This document shows, piece by piece, positions 9,122 to 17,762 of a stretch of 64,000 nt of DNA. The notes below the pieces were generated by a model. That model had not been told where the DNA came from. It did no database searches and worked only from the letters and a program-made list of their open reading frames with translations. Where the stretch lies: contig WLIV01000018.1 of NCBI GenBank assembly GCA_009702045.1, positions 1 to 64,000 on the forward strand, read 5' to 3'. Numbering within the stretch: the stretch's first letter is position 1; each line of letters opens with the position of its first letter. Source of the DNA: Actinomycetota bacterium. Lineage in GTDB: Bacteria; Actinomycetota; Acidimicrobiia; Acidimicrobiales; Ilumatobacteraceae. The position numbers and the translations under genes were made by a program.

Positions 9122-9738
9122 CGGTCGGCGAGTCTGTCACGGCCCTCGTCCGTCGCATGCTGCGCGGTGTAACGCGAGATGCGGATGTGCGGCGGCCAGG
9201 TGCGAGGCGAGAGGTCGGCCTTGAGCCACAGGGCATCGAGGAACTGCAGCGGTTCGGTCAGTTCCTCCCACACGGACGGTAGGAACGTGGCCCGATGCTG
9301 CCCGGCTTCCACCACGATGCCGTCGATACCGGGCCGCAGCGCAGCGACGAGTTCGTCGAAGTCGTCAACTGCGAGCGGTGCCGGGGCGGTGAGCACCGAG
9401 ACGGACACTTCCAGGTCATCGAGTTCGTGCGGTTGCACTGGGTCGAAGCGCGGGTCTGCCAGGGCGGATGCGCGGGCGCGGTCGGCGACGGCCATCACCA
9501 AAGGCTGGGTGGCCGCCAACGTGCCGATGCATCCGCGGAGGTGACCGTGACGACGCAGGGTCACGAACACCGCGCGGGGTTCGCGCAGCGCAGCAGGGTG
9601 GTCGGCGATATCGGGCTGGTCGGTGGCACCACGCAGCACGGCCACCTCTACCGACTGCTCGGCCACCCGCACGAGGCGCTGCAGGTCGTCGTCGGACAAT
9701 GGCTGCTGTCCGTACGCGTTACAGCCCTGGCCGCCCAT
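9118..9738 (-). CDS. amrA: AMMECR1-domain protein (AmmeMemoRadiSam system protein A)
   Basis: A 206-residue protein with the AMMECR1 domain. The hallmark LRGCIG motif is in GHLRGCIGTLAATQPL, followed by DPRFDPVQPHELDDLEVSVSVLT. The conserved Cys in RGCIG is thought to be part of a ligand or active site, but the biochemical role is unknown. The ATG at 9738 shares one base with the stop of the Memo gene (TGATG). It belongs to the three-gene AmmeMemoRadiSam set, which is widely conserved but functionally uncharacterised. Confidence 0.9.
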   Translation of the reverse strand: MGGQGCNAYGQQPLSDDDLQRLVRVAEQSVEVAVLRGATDQPDIADHPAALREPRAVFVTLRRHGHLRGCIGTLAATQPLVMAVADRARASALADPRFDPVQPHELDDLEVSVSVLTAPAPLAVDDFDELVAALRPGIDGIVVEAGQHRATFLPSVWEELTEPLQFLDALWLKADLSPRTWPPHIRISRYTAQHATDEGRDRLADR

Positions 9739-10550
9739 CAGCGCACCAGGAAGCTTCCGTAGCCGACGACGCTCGCCGCGGGCCCGGCCGTATCGGCCGA
9801 GTTGCGCAGGTCGAGCAGGGTCACCGAGTTGTGGTGGCGGCGGGCGAGTTCGAGCGCTCCGCGGACGGGCACGACACCACACGCGTGTTCGCCGTCGAGT
9901 TCGTCCCAGCGCGCGGCGATGATCGTCGCCGCGGCTTCCGCGTCCATGCGCCGGGCGGTGGTCGGGTCGTGATAATGGCTGAGATCGGTAGAGACAACGA
10001 CCAGCGTTCCGTCCGCACCCCACACGGCTTCGAGCGCATCGGCAACCTCGGCGGCTTCTGCGCCGCCGGCGATCACCGGCACCAACGACCAGCGATCGCC
10101 CAGCACTCGCTGCAGGAACGGAAGGTGCACCTCGATGCTGTGCTCAAGACTGTGGGCCCGGTCGTCGACGTGAACCCCTGGATCGCGGGCCAACACCTCG
10201 TTGGCCACCCAATCCGTAGGAATCCGCCCGAGCGGTGTGTCGAACGCTCGTGCCGACGACAGGGCCAACCCGCGCACAGGCGACCGGTGAGCAGGACCGA
10301 CCACCACGACCCGGCTGATCGCCTGCTTCCACGGACGGAGTTGGGCGTAGGCGCTGGCGGCGACCGGACCCGAGTAGGTGTACCCGGCATGGGGGACGAT
10401 GAGCGCCACCGGGGGACCGTTGACGACAGCTTCGGACCAGGCCTCGGTGATCGCCGCTTCGTCGAGCAGGTGATCGACCAGTGCGCCCAGTTCGCTGCGG
10501 CCGGCCGGGTAGAACGTGCCGGCGACCGCGGCGCGACGCACGGCGATCAT
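9738..10550 (-). CDS. amrB: Memo-family protein (AmmeMemoRadiSam system protein B)
   Basis: A 270-residue Memo-like protein. It begins IAVRRAAVAGTFYPAG, carries the conserved VPHAGYTYSG (metal-binding His), then EHSIEVHLPFLQ, and later STDLSHYHD with further His/Asp ligands. The fold resembles class III non-heme iron dioxygenases, with a Cys usually retained (here in GEHACGVVPVRG). The ATG overlaps the end of the radical SAM gene by four bases. An upstream in-frame extension to 10649 was discarded because it lies inside the radical SAM gene. Confidence 0.92.
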   Translation of the reverse strand: MIAVRRAAVAGTFYPAGRSELGALVDHLLDEAAITEAWSEAVVNGPPVALIVPHAGYTYSGPVAASAYAQLRPWKQAISRVVVVGPAHRSPVRGLALSSARAFDTPLGRIPTDWVANEVLARDPGVHVDDRAHSLEHSIEVHLPFLQRVLGDRWSLVPVIAGGAEAAEVADALEAVWGADGTLVVVSTDLSHYHDPTTARRMDAEAAATIIAARWDELDGEHACGVVPVRGALELARRHHNSVTLLDLRNSADTAGPAASVVGYGSFLVR

Positions 10551-11665
10551 GACGACACCGCCGTGGGGGCGCCGAGCCGGACAGGTCGGCGGCGACGGCC
10601 CCACGAACCCTGCGGGCCGTCGAACACGCCACCGATCGCGGTGCCGCACGAGGGGCAGCGACCGTCGTCGGTGAGGCGGTAGGCGTCAATGCGGTACCAG
10701 TCGCGCTCGATCACTGCAGTGCCGCATCCGGGGCAGTGGGTGGTGCCACCAGCGGGATCGTGCACGTTGCCGGTGTACACGTGCTGCAGCCCGTTGGCCA
10801 TTGCCAATCTGCGAGCGCGGGTGAGTGTGGCCGGAGGTGTGGCGGCGACGTCGAGCATCTTGTAGTCGGGGTGGAAGGCGCTGAAGTGCAGCGGCACCCC
10901 CACCCCGAGGTGGTCGGCGATCCACCGGGTGAGCGCGTCGAGTTCGGCGTCTGTGTCGTTGAACCCGGGTATCAGCAGCGTGGTGATCTCGACCCACACG
11001 TGGTTGGCGACCAACCACTCGAGCGTGTCGAGCACCGGTGCGAGGTGACCCCCGCAGACCGAACGGTAGAACTCGTCGGTGAACGCCTTGAGGTCGACGT
11101 TCACTGCGTCCATGCGCGAGAACAACTGCTCGCGCGGGCCGGGTTCGACATAGCCGGCGCTCACGGCGACGGTGCGCACACCGACGTCGTGGCACGCGTC
11201 GGCGGTGTCTGCGGCGTATTCCAGGAAGACAACCGGGTCGTTGTAGGTGAACGCCACCGTCGCACACCCGTTGCTCATCGCGGCCGAGGCGATCGTGGCC
11301 GGTTCAGCCGCGTCGGCGAGCGTGTCGGTTTCGCGACTCTTGCTGATGTCCCAGTTCTGGCAGAAGCGGCAGGACAGGTTGCAGCCAGCCGTGCCGAACG
11401 ACAGCACGGCCGAGCCGGGGAGGAAATGGTGCAGCGGTTTCTTCTCGATCGGGTCGATGCAGAACCCGCTCGAGCGGCCATAGGTGGTGAGGACGATCTC
11501 GTCGTGCTGACGAGATCGCACGAAACACAGGCCGTGCTGTCCGTCGTGCAGTGAACACGCACGAGGACAGACATCGCAGCGGACGCGGCCGTCGTCGAGG
11601 AGGGTCCACCAGACGGTCGGCGAACCGGCCGCCACGCTCCCGACGCGCGCAGCTGAGTTCCTCAC
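10547..11665 (-). CDS. amrS: AmmeMemoRadiSam system radical SAM enzyme
   Basis: A radical SAM protein of about 372 residues. The iron-sulfur motif is CNLSCRFC inside AGCNLSCRFCQNWDIS. It is preceded by an N-terminal Cys cluster (RCDVCPRACSL and GLCFVR) typical of the AmrS / pyruvate-formate-lyase-activase-like group. Four more cysteines near the C-terminus (CPGCG and CPSCG) form a zinc-ribbon-like end. It is the first gene of the AmmeMemoRadiSam operon. The start is uncertain: a GTG at 11665 has a CATCGT box six bases upstream, while another GTG at 11635 and a TTG at 11701 are also in frame. Confidence 0.9.
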   Translation of the reverse strand: MRNSAARVGSVAAGSPTVWWTLLDDGRVRCDVCPRACSLHDGQHGLCFVRSRQHDEIVLTTYGRSSGFCIDPIEKKPLHHFLPGSAVLSFGTAGCNLSCRFCQNWDISKSRETDTLADAAEPATIASAAMSNGCATVAFTYNDPVVFLEYAADTADACHDVGVRTVAVSAGYVEPGPREQLFSRMDAVNVDLKAFTDEFYRSVCGGHLAPVLDTLEWLVANHVWVEITTLLIPGFNDTDAELDALTRWIADHLGVGVPLHFSAFHPDYKMLDVAATPPATLTRARRLAMANGLQHVYTGNVHDPAGGTTHCPGCGTAVIERDWYRIDAYRLTDDGRCPSCGTAIGGVFDGPQGSWGRRRRPVRLGAPTAVSS

Positions 11666-11671
11666 GTCTGC

Positions 11672-11677
11672 ACGATG
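11672..11677 (-). promoter_or_regulatory. Possible -10 box for the AmmeMemoRadiSam operon
   Basis: CATCGT lies 6 nt before the GTG at 11665. It is a weaker match than most of the boxes in this window, and the gene start itself is uncertain. Confidence 0.25.
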
Positions 11678-11729
11678 CGCCCCGGCTGCTCTGCCGCGCA
11701 ACAGTCCTTGGTCCCAGCCGCAGATGATC

Positions 11730-12959
11730 TCAGACGATGTACTCGAGCCACCAGGCGCGCAACTCCTCGGCGTGATGCCCGTACAGCACGACGAGGTGGT
11801 TGCCGAGTGGGTGATCGAGCACCGCGCTCACGGCCTGCGGGTCGACGCGAACGTCGAGTTGGGTGCGACAGCGCCCTTCGCGGGTGGTGGTGGGCAGCGC
11901 TTCGCTGTTCTCGCACCACAGATGTTCCAGCTCGTCGCCTCCGAGTCGCAGCACGGTCACCGGGCCGGGTGGCAGGTCGCCGACGATGCCCACCCCGAGG
12001 TTGCTCTCGAAATGGGTCTCCAAGCGGTAGCCATCAACCATGGAAAGTGGCACGGTGCAGTGCGCGAGTTCGATCACGCCCGTGGTGCGATCGATGTCGG
12101 AGGGGTTGGCCATCCAACTCGTCTGGCCGGTGAGCAACTTGGCTCACAGCATCGCGATCGTGCTGGCAACATCACCTTCGCAACCGGCGATGATGCCGCG
12201 ATCGTTCAGCGACGACAGGGCGAGGCAGCCCGAGGTATGTGCTTCGCTGATCAGATCGAAGCAACGCACGGCCACCGCGTCGAGGTGTCGTTCGCCGGCG
12301 ACCGCACGCAGCACCGGTTCGAAGCGGGCTGCGGTCTCGACATCGGCGGGGTGCGGGGAATGTGCCCCGGGTCGGGCGGCGAGGCGCACGGGGACCGCGA
12401 TCGGGGCCTCGATGTTGTCCTCGAACCGCTCCATGACATCGGGTAACGACACCTCGACGAGGGTTGGCCCCCACCGTCGGCGCAACGCTTCCGGTGCGGG
12501 TACGGATGCCACCAACCACTCACTCGGGGCACCGATCATCCCGACTCGGGCGCGGCGAAGACCGTGCCACACGGCGAGCGCGTGCACGGCCGTGTCGAAC
12601 TCGTGGTGGGCGTTGTCGGGCCCCAGCATCACGATGTGGCCGCGACCCCCGTCGCGCTGCACCCGTGCGAGCACTTCCAATGCGGCGGGCAGGGAGTTCT
12701 CCTCCGGATGAGTCAGCAACAGCAGTGGCTCGCCGGGCACCAGTGCCTGCCGCTCGTGCCACGCGTCCAGCACCTGCTGCTCAACCCCGCCGGTGATCAC
12801 GAGCACGGCGAACGGGGCCGTGGTCTTCGCAGCGCCGGCCCGCTCGACGATCTGCGTGCCGGGTACGCCGAAGACGGCCCGCAGGGACTGCAACACACGG
12901 CGGGTCACGTCGCCGCCATGGAGGGCGGCTGTCACCGGAAATACGCCGCAGGCAGCCAT
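11730..12959 (-). pseudogene. L-fucose-isomerase-like gene interrupted by an in-frame TGA
   Basis: Two open segments, 12959-12147 and 12143-11730, lie in the same frame and are separated only by a TGA at 12146-12144. Together they read as one protein of the L-fucose/L-arabinose-isomerase-like family. VRCFDLISEAHTSGCLALS and DRGIIAGCEGDV come before the stop; TSWMANPSDIDRTTGVIELA and HCTVP come after. The residue replaced would sit between IAML and AKLLTGQ; CGA or TGG changed to TGA are the simplest routes. The start is 12959 or the ATG at 12989. No SECIS-like element was evident. A recent nonsense mutation or sequencing error is likely. Confidence 0.75.
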
Positions 12960-13041
12960 ACCCCTATGTGGCCATTTGCAGCGGGTCATCGACAGGGTCG
13001 TCGGTCACCCTGGAAAGGGCCTCAGGCCCCACTGAGCGGCG

Positions 13042-13917
13042 TCAGCGCGACTTCAACGGCGCCATGACCTGCTCGACGAAGCGATGGATCGGTTCGAGCG
13101 ACCGGGGGTGTCCGAAGTCGAGTACGAAGTGCTGCACCCCGAGGTCGGCGCGCTTGGCGAGCGACTCGAGCAACTGTTCGCTCTCGGCGTCGGTCTCGGG
13201 CAGCGATTTCTCGACGGTGCTGCTGATCTCGATGGATGCCGGATCGCGACCCGCCTGCTCGGCAGCAGCGTGGACGATGCCTAGTCTGCGCGTCCAGTCA
13301 GCAGCGCCCATGAACCAACCGTTCCACATGTCCGCCAACCGACCGACCATCGGCAGACCGACCTTCTCGCCTGAGGCGCCGATGCAGATCCGTGGCGGCA
13401 CGGTGGGGCGCGGAGGTGCCGAGGCGCCGTCGATGCGGAAGTGGTTGCCCTCGAAGGATGGCTCGTCCTCGGTCCACATCAAGCGGCAGATGGTGATGAC
13501 CTCCTCCAACTGGGCGAAGCGCACGCCGGGCCGGGGGAACTCGTAGCCGTACGCGGCGTATTCGTCCTCGCGCCAGCCGGCGCCGATCCCGAGCACGAAG
13601 CGGTTGCCCGACAGCACCTGCAACGTGGCGGCCATCTTCGCGGTGAGCGCTGGCGGCCGGTAGCCGTGACCCAGCACGTGGTGGCACAACTCCACATTCG
13701 GATGGCGCGCCGCGAGCCAGGTGAGTGTGGTCCAGGCCTCGAGGAACGGGTCGGTCTTGGCATCGAAGCCGTAGAAGTGGTCAGCGACCCACAGCGAATC
13801 GAAGTGCGGCAGCGCGGTGGGCAGGATCTCGGTGTCCTGGTATTGGGCGATCGGTACGTAGTCGCTCCACTTGTTGCCGATCACCGGCGTCAGCCAACCG
13901 AACTTCAGCGCGCTCAT
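13042..13917 (-). CDS. LLM-class (luciferase-like) probable F420-dependent oxidoreductase
   Basis: A 291-residue TIM-barrel protein of the bacterial luciferase-like family. It shows FDSLWVADHFYGF near the N-terminus and RFVLGIGAGWREDEYAAYGYEFP in the centre, the latter strongly typical of actinobacterial F420-dependent LLM enzymes. The phosphate-binding part is PRICIGASGEKVG. The substrate is unknown. The ATG overlaps the upstream SRPBCC gene by four bases, so the two are co-translated. Confidence 0.88.
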   Translation of the reverse strand: MSALKFGWLTPVIGNKWSDYVPIAQYQDTEILPTALPHFDSLWVADHFYGFDAKTDPFLEAWTTLTWLAARHPNVELCHHVLGHGYRPPALTAKMAATLQVLSGNRFVLGIGAGWREDEYAAYGYEFPRPGVRFAQLEEVITICRLMWTEDEPSFEGNHFRIDGASAPPRPTVPPRICIGASGEKVGLPMVGRLADMWNGWFMGAADWTRRLGIVHAAAEQAGRDPASIEISSTVEKSLPETDAESEQLLESLAKRADLGVQHFVLDFGHPRSLEPIHRFVEQVMAPLKSR

Positions 13918-14372
13918 CGGGTCGCCTCCAGCACGGTCTTCAGCCGCTGGAGCGTGCGCTGCATCCCCTTGGTCATTGCCCTCGGGCGAGCCAACACGTA
14001 CCCGTAGACGAAGCCCTGCAGTCCCTTCGCCTCGTAGCTGAAACTCTCCGTCACCTGGGTGCCTGCGCCGGCTGCCACGAAGCTGTAGCGCCAGGTCGTG
14101 GACCCCTCAACAGAGAACTCGAAACATGCGCCCGGCTCGCAGGCGGTGACCGCCGAGGTGGTGGTCCACCGCTTGAGCGTGAACGTGCCGAGTGAGACGA
14201 TGTTGTCGCCTTCGAACTCGGCGCCAACCACCGGGGCGGTGGCGTCACCCTTCCAGCGACCAGCGATGCACTCGGGGCTCCACTCGCCCATACGGGTGAT
14301 GTCGGCGATGGCCGACCACACCTCCAGCGGAGGTCGGTCGATCACAATGGTGGCACTGCCGGTGGTGGTCAT
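13914..14372 (-). CDS. SRPBCC (START-like) family protein
   Basis: A 152-residue polyketide-cyclase/START-like ligand-binding protein. It begins TTTGSATIVIDRPPLEVWSA, the usual first strand and helix of the fold, and continues through DITRMGEWSPEC. No enzyme motif is evident. A TACAGT box eight bases before the ATG suggests a leaderless promoter that also serves the downstream oxidoreductase gene. Confidence 0.82.
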   Translation of the reverse strand: MTTTGSATIVIDRPPLEVWSAIADITRMGEWSPECIAGRWKGDATAPVVGAEFEGDNIVSLGTFTLKRWTTTSAVTACEPGACFEFSVEGSTTWRYSFVAAGAGTQVTESFSYEAKGLQGFVYGYVLARPRAMTKGMQRTLQRLKTVLEATR

Positions 14373-14380
14373 GAACCGTG

Positions 14381-14386
14381 ACTGTA
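14381..14386 (-). promoter_or_regulatory. -10 box of a leaderless promoter
   Basis: TACAGT lies 8 nt before the ATG of the SRPBCC gene at 14372; no ribosome binding site is visible. Confidence 0.45.
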
Positions 14387-14408
14387 CGCCGGGCGGAGGG
14401 CGCTGTGT

Positions 14409-14792
14409 TCAGACGGCGATGACCGGGACCAGGCCTGCGGCGGCGCGGGCGAGGCGCAGGTCGCTGGTGACCAACGTGGCGCCGAGGTCGGCGGCCAGTG
14501 CCACGTAGGTGGCGTCGTAGGCCGTCATGGTGTGGCGCCACTGCCAGATCTGTTCGGCATACGGCCATGTGTGCAGGTACTCGATCGGGGCGCGTCGGAA
14601 GCGCTGCACGAGGTCGTCGGCCTCGGCCTGCGTGAGCTTCCCCTGCTGCAGTTTCCGGCGGAGGAAGGCCAGCACCTCTGACACGAGGAGGTCGGGCGCG
14701 AAGAGATCGTCCTCGAGGTGCAGACCGAGTGCCGGACCGCGCTCGCCATGGGACACGGAGTCGATGAATGCCGAGGCATCGATGACCTTCAT
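14409..14792 (-). CDS. VapC-type PIN-domain toxin
   Basis: A 127-residue PIN-domain ribonuclease. The acidic residues of the fold are visible: the first Asp in MKVIDASAFID, a Glu in LLVSEVLAFL, the Asp in MTAYDATYVALA and the last in LVTSDLRLARA. Members of this family usually cleave tRNA or rRNA. The ATG overlaps the stop of the antitoxin gene by four bases, the classic toxin-antitoxin arrangement. Confidence 0.9.
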   Translation of the reverse strand: MKVIDASAFIDSVSHGERGPALGLHLEDDLFAPDLLVSEVLAFLRRKLQQGKLTQAEADDLVQRFRRAPIEYLHTWPYAEQIWQWRHTMTAYDATYVALAADLGATLVTSDLRLARAAAGLVPVIAV

Positions 14793-15019
14793 CGTCGGTT
14801 GCGTCCTTCGTCGATGGCTTCGTAGATCTCCTCGCGCGAGAAGTTGTGCTTGGGGAGCTCGGCGATTTCGTCGAGCCACTGGCGGCGGGTGGGGCGGCGC
14901 AGGTCGCGGCGGATGAGCTCCAGCACGTAGGCGCTGATCGTGGTGCCCTCCTGCGCGGCGCGGGCGCGCAGCTGCTCATGTAGGTCCTCGTCGAGGTTCT
15001 TCACCTGCACGTTGCTCAT
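14789..15019 (-). CDS. VapB/FitA-like antitoxin
   Basis: A 76-residue ribbon-helix-helix antitoxin. SNVQVKNLDEDLHEQLRARA forms the DNA-binding strand and first helix. The C-terminal tail (LPKHNFSREEIYEAIDEGRNRR) is the toxin-binding part. An alternative start nine codons upstream is disfavoured because a GATACT box lies six bases before the ATG at 15019. Autorepression of the operon by the VapBC complex is expected from the family. Confidence 0.88.
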   Translation of the reverse strand: MSNVQVKNLDEDLHEQLRARAAQEGTTISAYVLELIRRDLRRPTRRQWLDEIAELPKHNFSREEIYEAIDEGRNRR

Positions 15020-15025
15020 GGTCGG

Positions 15026-15031
15026 AGTATC
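15026..15031 (-). promoter_or_regulatory. -10 box of the vapBC-like operon
   Basis: GATACT lies 6 nt before the antitoxin ATG and fits a leaderless promoter. Confidence 0.45.
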
Positions 15032-15111
15032 GCATGCCTGCAGCATGCTGACAACATGCTCGCCCGTTTCACCAAGGGCGACGGTTGGATGTCGGCCGTG
15101 AGCAGCATCCC

Positions 15112-16746
15112 ATGAGCAGCATTTCGGTGTCCGAACTGGAATATGCGCCCCCCGGCGCCGACTCGCTGTTCTTCGACGTCAGCTTCGGCGTGTCCCCTGG
15201 AGAACATGCGGCGATCGTCGGCGCCAACGGTGTTGGCAAGAGCACCATCCTGCGCATCCTGTCCGGGGAACTCGCAGCCGACGAGGGTGAGTTCGCCCTT
15301 GGCGGCAACGTGCTGCGCATGACCCAGGACGTGGGCATGAGCCGCCCCGACGACACGTTGCGCGACATGCTCATTGAGGTCGCGCCGACCGCGTTGCGCG
15401 AGGCCGGCCGGGCGCTGGTGATCGCCGAGCGGGCGATGTTCGCCGGCGAATCGGACGGTATGGACTACGCCGAGACGCTGACCCACTGGGGCGACCTCGG
15501 TGGTTACGAGCTCGAGTCGCAGTGGGCCGCTGCCGCCCGTCGCAGTGTGAAGACTCCGGTGGAGGACTTCCACACGCGCCTCGTCAGCGAACTCTCCGGC
15601 GGTGAGCGCAAGCGCCTCGTGCTCGATCTGCTGTTCAACTCGAACGCCGACATTCTGTTGCTCGACGAGCCCGACAACTACCTCGACATTCCCACCCGCG
15701 TCTGGCTGGAGGATCAGATCAAGTCGTGCAAGAGCACGATCCTGATGGTCAGCCACGACCGCACCTTGCTCGAACGCGTGGCGACCAAGATCGTCGTCAT
15801 CGAAGGTGCCGGCGGCTGGGTGCACGGCGGTTCGTATGTCACCTTCCCCGAGGCGCGGGCCCGTCGTCAGGAACTGCTGGGCGATGCACTGAAGCGCTGG
15901 ACCGATGAAGAGCGCCGCCTGTTCGCGCACATGAAGGTGATGAAGACCCGCGCTGCGCAGAACTTCAAGAACGCCACCAAGGCGAACGCCGCCGAAACGC
16001 GCTGGGAGAAGTTCGTCGCCATCGGACCGCCGCCGCCGCCCGTCCCCGATCAGAACATCTACGTCAACCTGCGCGGCGCCGACTCGGCCCGCCGGGTGTT
16101 GCTCCTGAACGAGGTGTCCGTCAGCGATCTGTTCATGCCGTTCTCCGACGAGGTGCACTTCGGTGAGCGTGTGGGGCTGATCGGTCCGAACGGCACCGGC
16201 AAGAGCCATCTGTTGGGCGCATTCGCGGGTACCAAGCAACCAAGCCACGGCACTGTCGGTTTCGGCCCGCGTACATCGGTGGGCACGTTCACGCAGATCA
16301 ACGATCGCCCCGACTTCCTCGGTCGGCAGTGCTTCGAGATCGTGCGCGACCGTGTGTTCGACGACGAGAAGTCGATGAAGGCGTTGGCTCGCTATGGCCT
16401 GGCTGCGAATGCGAAACAGGACTTCGACACGTTGTCGGGCGGCCAGAAGGCCCGGCTGGAGATCCTGTGCCTCGAGTTGGAGGGGCACAACGTGCTGTTG
16501 CTCGACGAGCCCACCGACAACCTCGACATCGAGTCGTCTGAGGCGCTGGAACGCGCACTCGACGGATTCCAAGGAACGGTGGTGGCTGTCAGCCACGACC
16601 GCACGTTCCTCGCCAAGTTCGACCGGTTCCTGATGATCAACGACGACGGCGAGGTGTACTCGCTCCCCGACTACGACATCGCGATGACGGCACTCGCAGA
16701 GCCAGCCAAGGTGGCGTCGGTGCGGTTGGCGAAGAAGCTGTCCTGA
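15112..16746 (+). CDS. ABC-F family ATPase
   Basis: A 544-residue protein with two ABC ATPase domains and no membrane segments, as in the ABC-F translation factors (EttA/Uup/antibiotic-resistance group). The first domain has GANGVGKST, signature ELSGGERKR and LLLDEPDNYLD. The second has GPNGTGKSH, TLSGGQKARLE and LLLDEPTDNLD. The linker between them (about residues 250-330) is charged and helical, as expected of the P-site tRNA interaction motif. The ATG at 15112 is chosen over one nine codons upstream because the next residues begin the first beta strand. Confidence 0.9.
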   Translation: MSSISVSELEYAPPGADSLFFDVSFGVSPGEHAAIVGANGVGKSTILRILSGELAADEGEFALGGNVLRMTQDVGMSRPDDTLRDMLIEVAPTALREAGRALVIAERAMFAGESDGMDYAETLTHWGDLGGYELESQWAAAARRSVKTPVEDFHTRLVSELSGGERKRLVLDLLFNSNADILLLDEPDNYLDIPTRVWLEDQIKSCKSTILMVSHDRTLLERVATKIVVIEGAGGWVHGGSYVTFPEARARRQELLGDALKRWTDEERRLFAHMKVMKTRAAQNFKNATKANAAETRWEKFVAIGPPPPPVPDQNIYVNLRGADSARRVLLLNEVSVSDLFMPFSDEVHFGERVGLIGPNGTGKSHLLGAFAGTKQPSHGTVGFGPRTSVGTFTQINDRPDFLGRQCFEIVRDRVFDDEKSMKALARYGLAANAKQDFDTLSGGQKARLEILCLELEGHNVLLLDEPTDNLDIESSEALERALDGFQGTVVAVSHDRTFLAKFDRFLMINDDGEVYSLPDYDIAMTALAEPAKVASVRLAKKLS

Positions 16747-16750
16747 CCGA

Positions 16751-17269
16751 TCAGCGCCTCGAGTAACGGACGGCGATCTCGTCGACCAGGTCGCGCTGGG
16801 CGCCGACCTCAGGCCCGGCCATCGGACGACACTCGGCGACGAGCGCAAGCGCAGCATCTCGCTCCATACCCAGTTCGATGAGCAGGCAGGTAGCGATCGT
16901 GCCGGCGCGGCCAATACCCGCGCCGCAGTGCATCAGCAGGTGTTCGCCACGTCCGAGCCGCGCATGCAGGTCGTCGAGCAGCAGGCGCGCTCGCGGGACG
17001 GACGGCGCATGGAGATCGTGGATCGGGAACCACACCGCTGCGCCTTCATCGTTGCGCTGCAGCCACTGCACGTACTCGGGGTAACGCTCGTCCAGTTCGT
17101 GCTCCTCCACGAGACAGACCACCGTGGAGGCGTCGCAGCGCGCCATGGCTGCTGCATGGTCGGGACCAATCGCGTGTTTGCCACACAGCGACAACGCGCC
17201 GACACACCCGGGCGGGAGCGGGATCGTGTCGAGACCACCATCGCGTCCACGGGGTCCGAGCCACTTCAT
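16751..17269 (-). CDS. Dual-specificity / protein tyrosine phosphatase-like protein
   Basis: A 172-residue phosphatase with the HCxxGxxRxG(T/S) loop, here HCGAGIGRAGT, containing the nucleophilic Cys and phosphate-binding Arg. A possible general-acid region is WFPIHDLHAPS. The start is placed at the ATG at 17269 because TACCGT lies eight bases upstream; a GTG eight codons earlier is possible. It converges on the ABC-F gene with four bases between. Confidence 0.82.
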   Translation of the reverse strand: MKWLGPRGRDGGLDTIPLPPGCVGALSLCGKHAIGPDHAAAMARCDASTVVCLVEEHELDERYPEYVQWLQRNDEGAAVWFPIHDLHAPSVPRARLLLDDLHARLGRGEHLLMHCGAGIGRAGTIATCLLIELGMERDAALALVAECRPMAGPEVGAQRDLVDEIAVRYSRR

Positions 17270-17277
17270 GGTGGGGC

Positions 17278-17283
17278 ACGGTA
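17278..17283 (-). promoter_or_regulatory. -10 box of a leaderless promoter
   Basis: TACCGT lies 8 nt before the ATG of the phosphatase gene at 17269. Confidence 0.4.
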
Positions 17284-17363
17284 TCGGGTGCACGGTTCAG
17301 GGCTCCTCGTCAGCGCGTTAACGTTCTACCAAGGGGAGTTTCCGAGAGGGGCTCAGCGGACAG

Positions 17364-17750
17364 ATGGCCGGACACATCGGTGGTATCGACATAACAACTG
17401 TGTCGCTTGTCGCTCTCTGTGTCGCGCCTGTCGTGACGATGGTGTTCGTGGCGTCACGCGTGAGACGGCATCGCTCGCCGCCATCGAGGCCACTGGCGGC
17501 CGACTGGCCGCACACCAGCGGCACCGTGCTGAGTGCCACGGTTCAGGTGAACCGCCATGGCGCCGGACGGAAGCAGACGCCGATCGTGCTGTACGCCTAC
17601 CAGGTCGACGGCCGCTTCTTCCAGGGCAGCCGGGTGAGGTTGCGCGGCGTCGCCGAGGCATCGGGCGCGCTCGCTCGCTACCCGGCGGGAGCCTGTGTCA
17701 CCGTGTATTACGACCCAGCGAATCCTGCGCTGTGTGCACTCGAACGCTGA
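17364..17750 (+). CDS. DUF3592-like small membrane protein
   Basis: A 128-residue protein with one N-terminal transmembrane segment (about residues 9-31) and a soluble beta-rich domain. That domain ends YYDPANPALCALER, the YxPxNPxxxxL pattern usual in DUF3592 proteins. The role is unknown. A GAGAGGGG tract precedes the ATG by about nine bases. Confidence 0.72.
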   Translation: MAGHIGGIDITTVSLVALCVAPVVTMVFVASRVRRHRSPPSRPLAADWPHTSGTVLSATVQVNRHGAGRKQTPIVLYAYQVDGRFFQGSRVRLRGVAEASGALARYPAGACVTVYYDPANPALCALER

Positions 17751-17762
17751 CGCGCTGGCGCC

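Noticed and set aside
12144-12146. TGA in the isomerase-like gene as a selenocysteine codon
   Set aside because: No SECIS-like hairpin was evident after the codon, the family has no selenocysteine known to me, and the position is not an active site.
15016-16914. A 632-codon minus-strand frame opposite the ABC-F gene
   Set aside because: Antisense shadow; the plus strand carries both ABC ATPase domains with all motifs.
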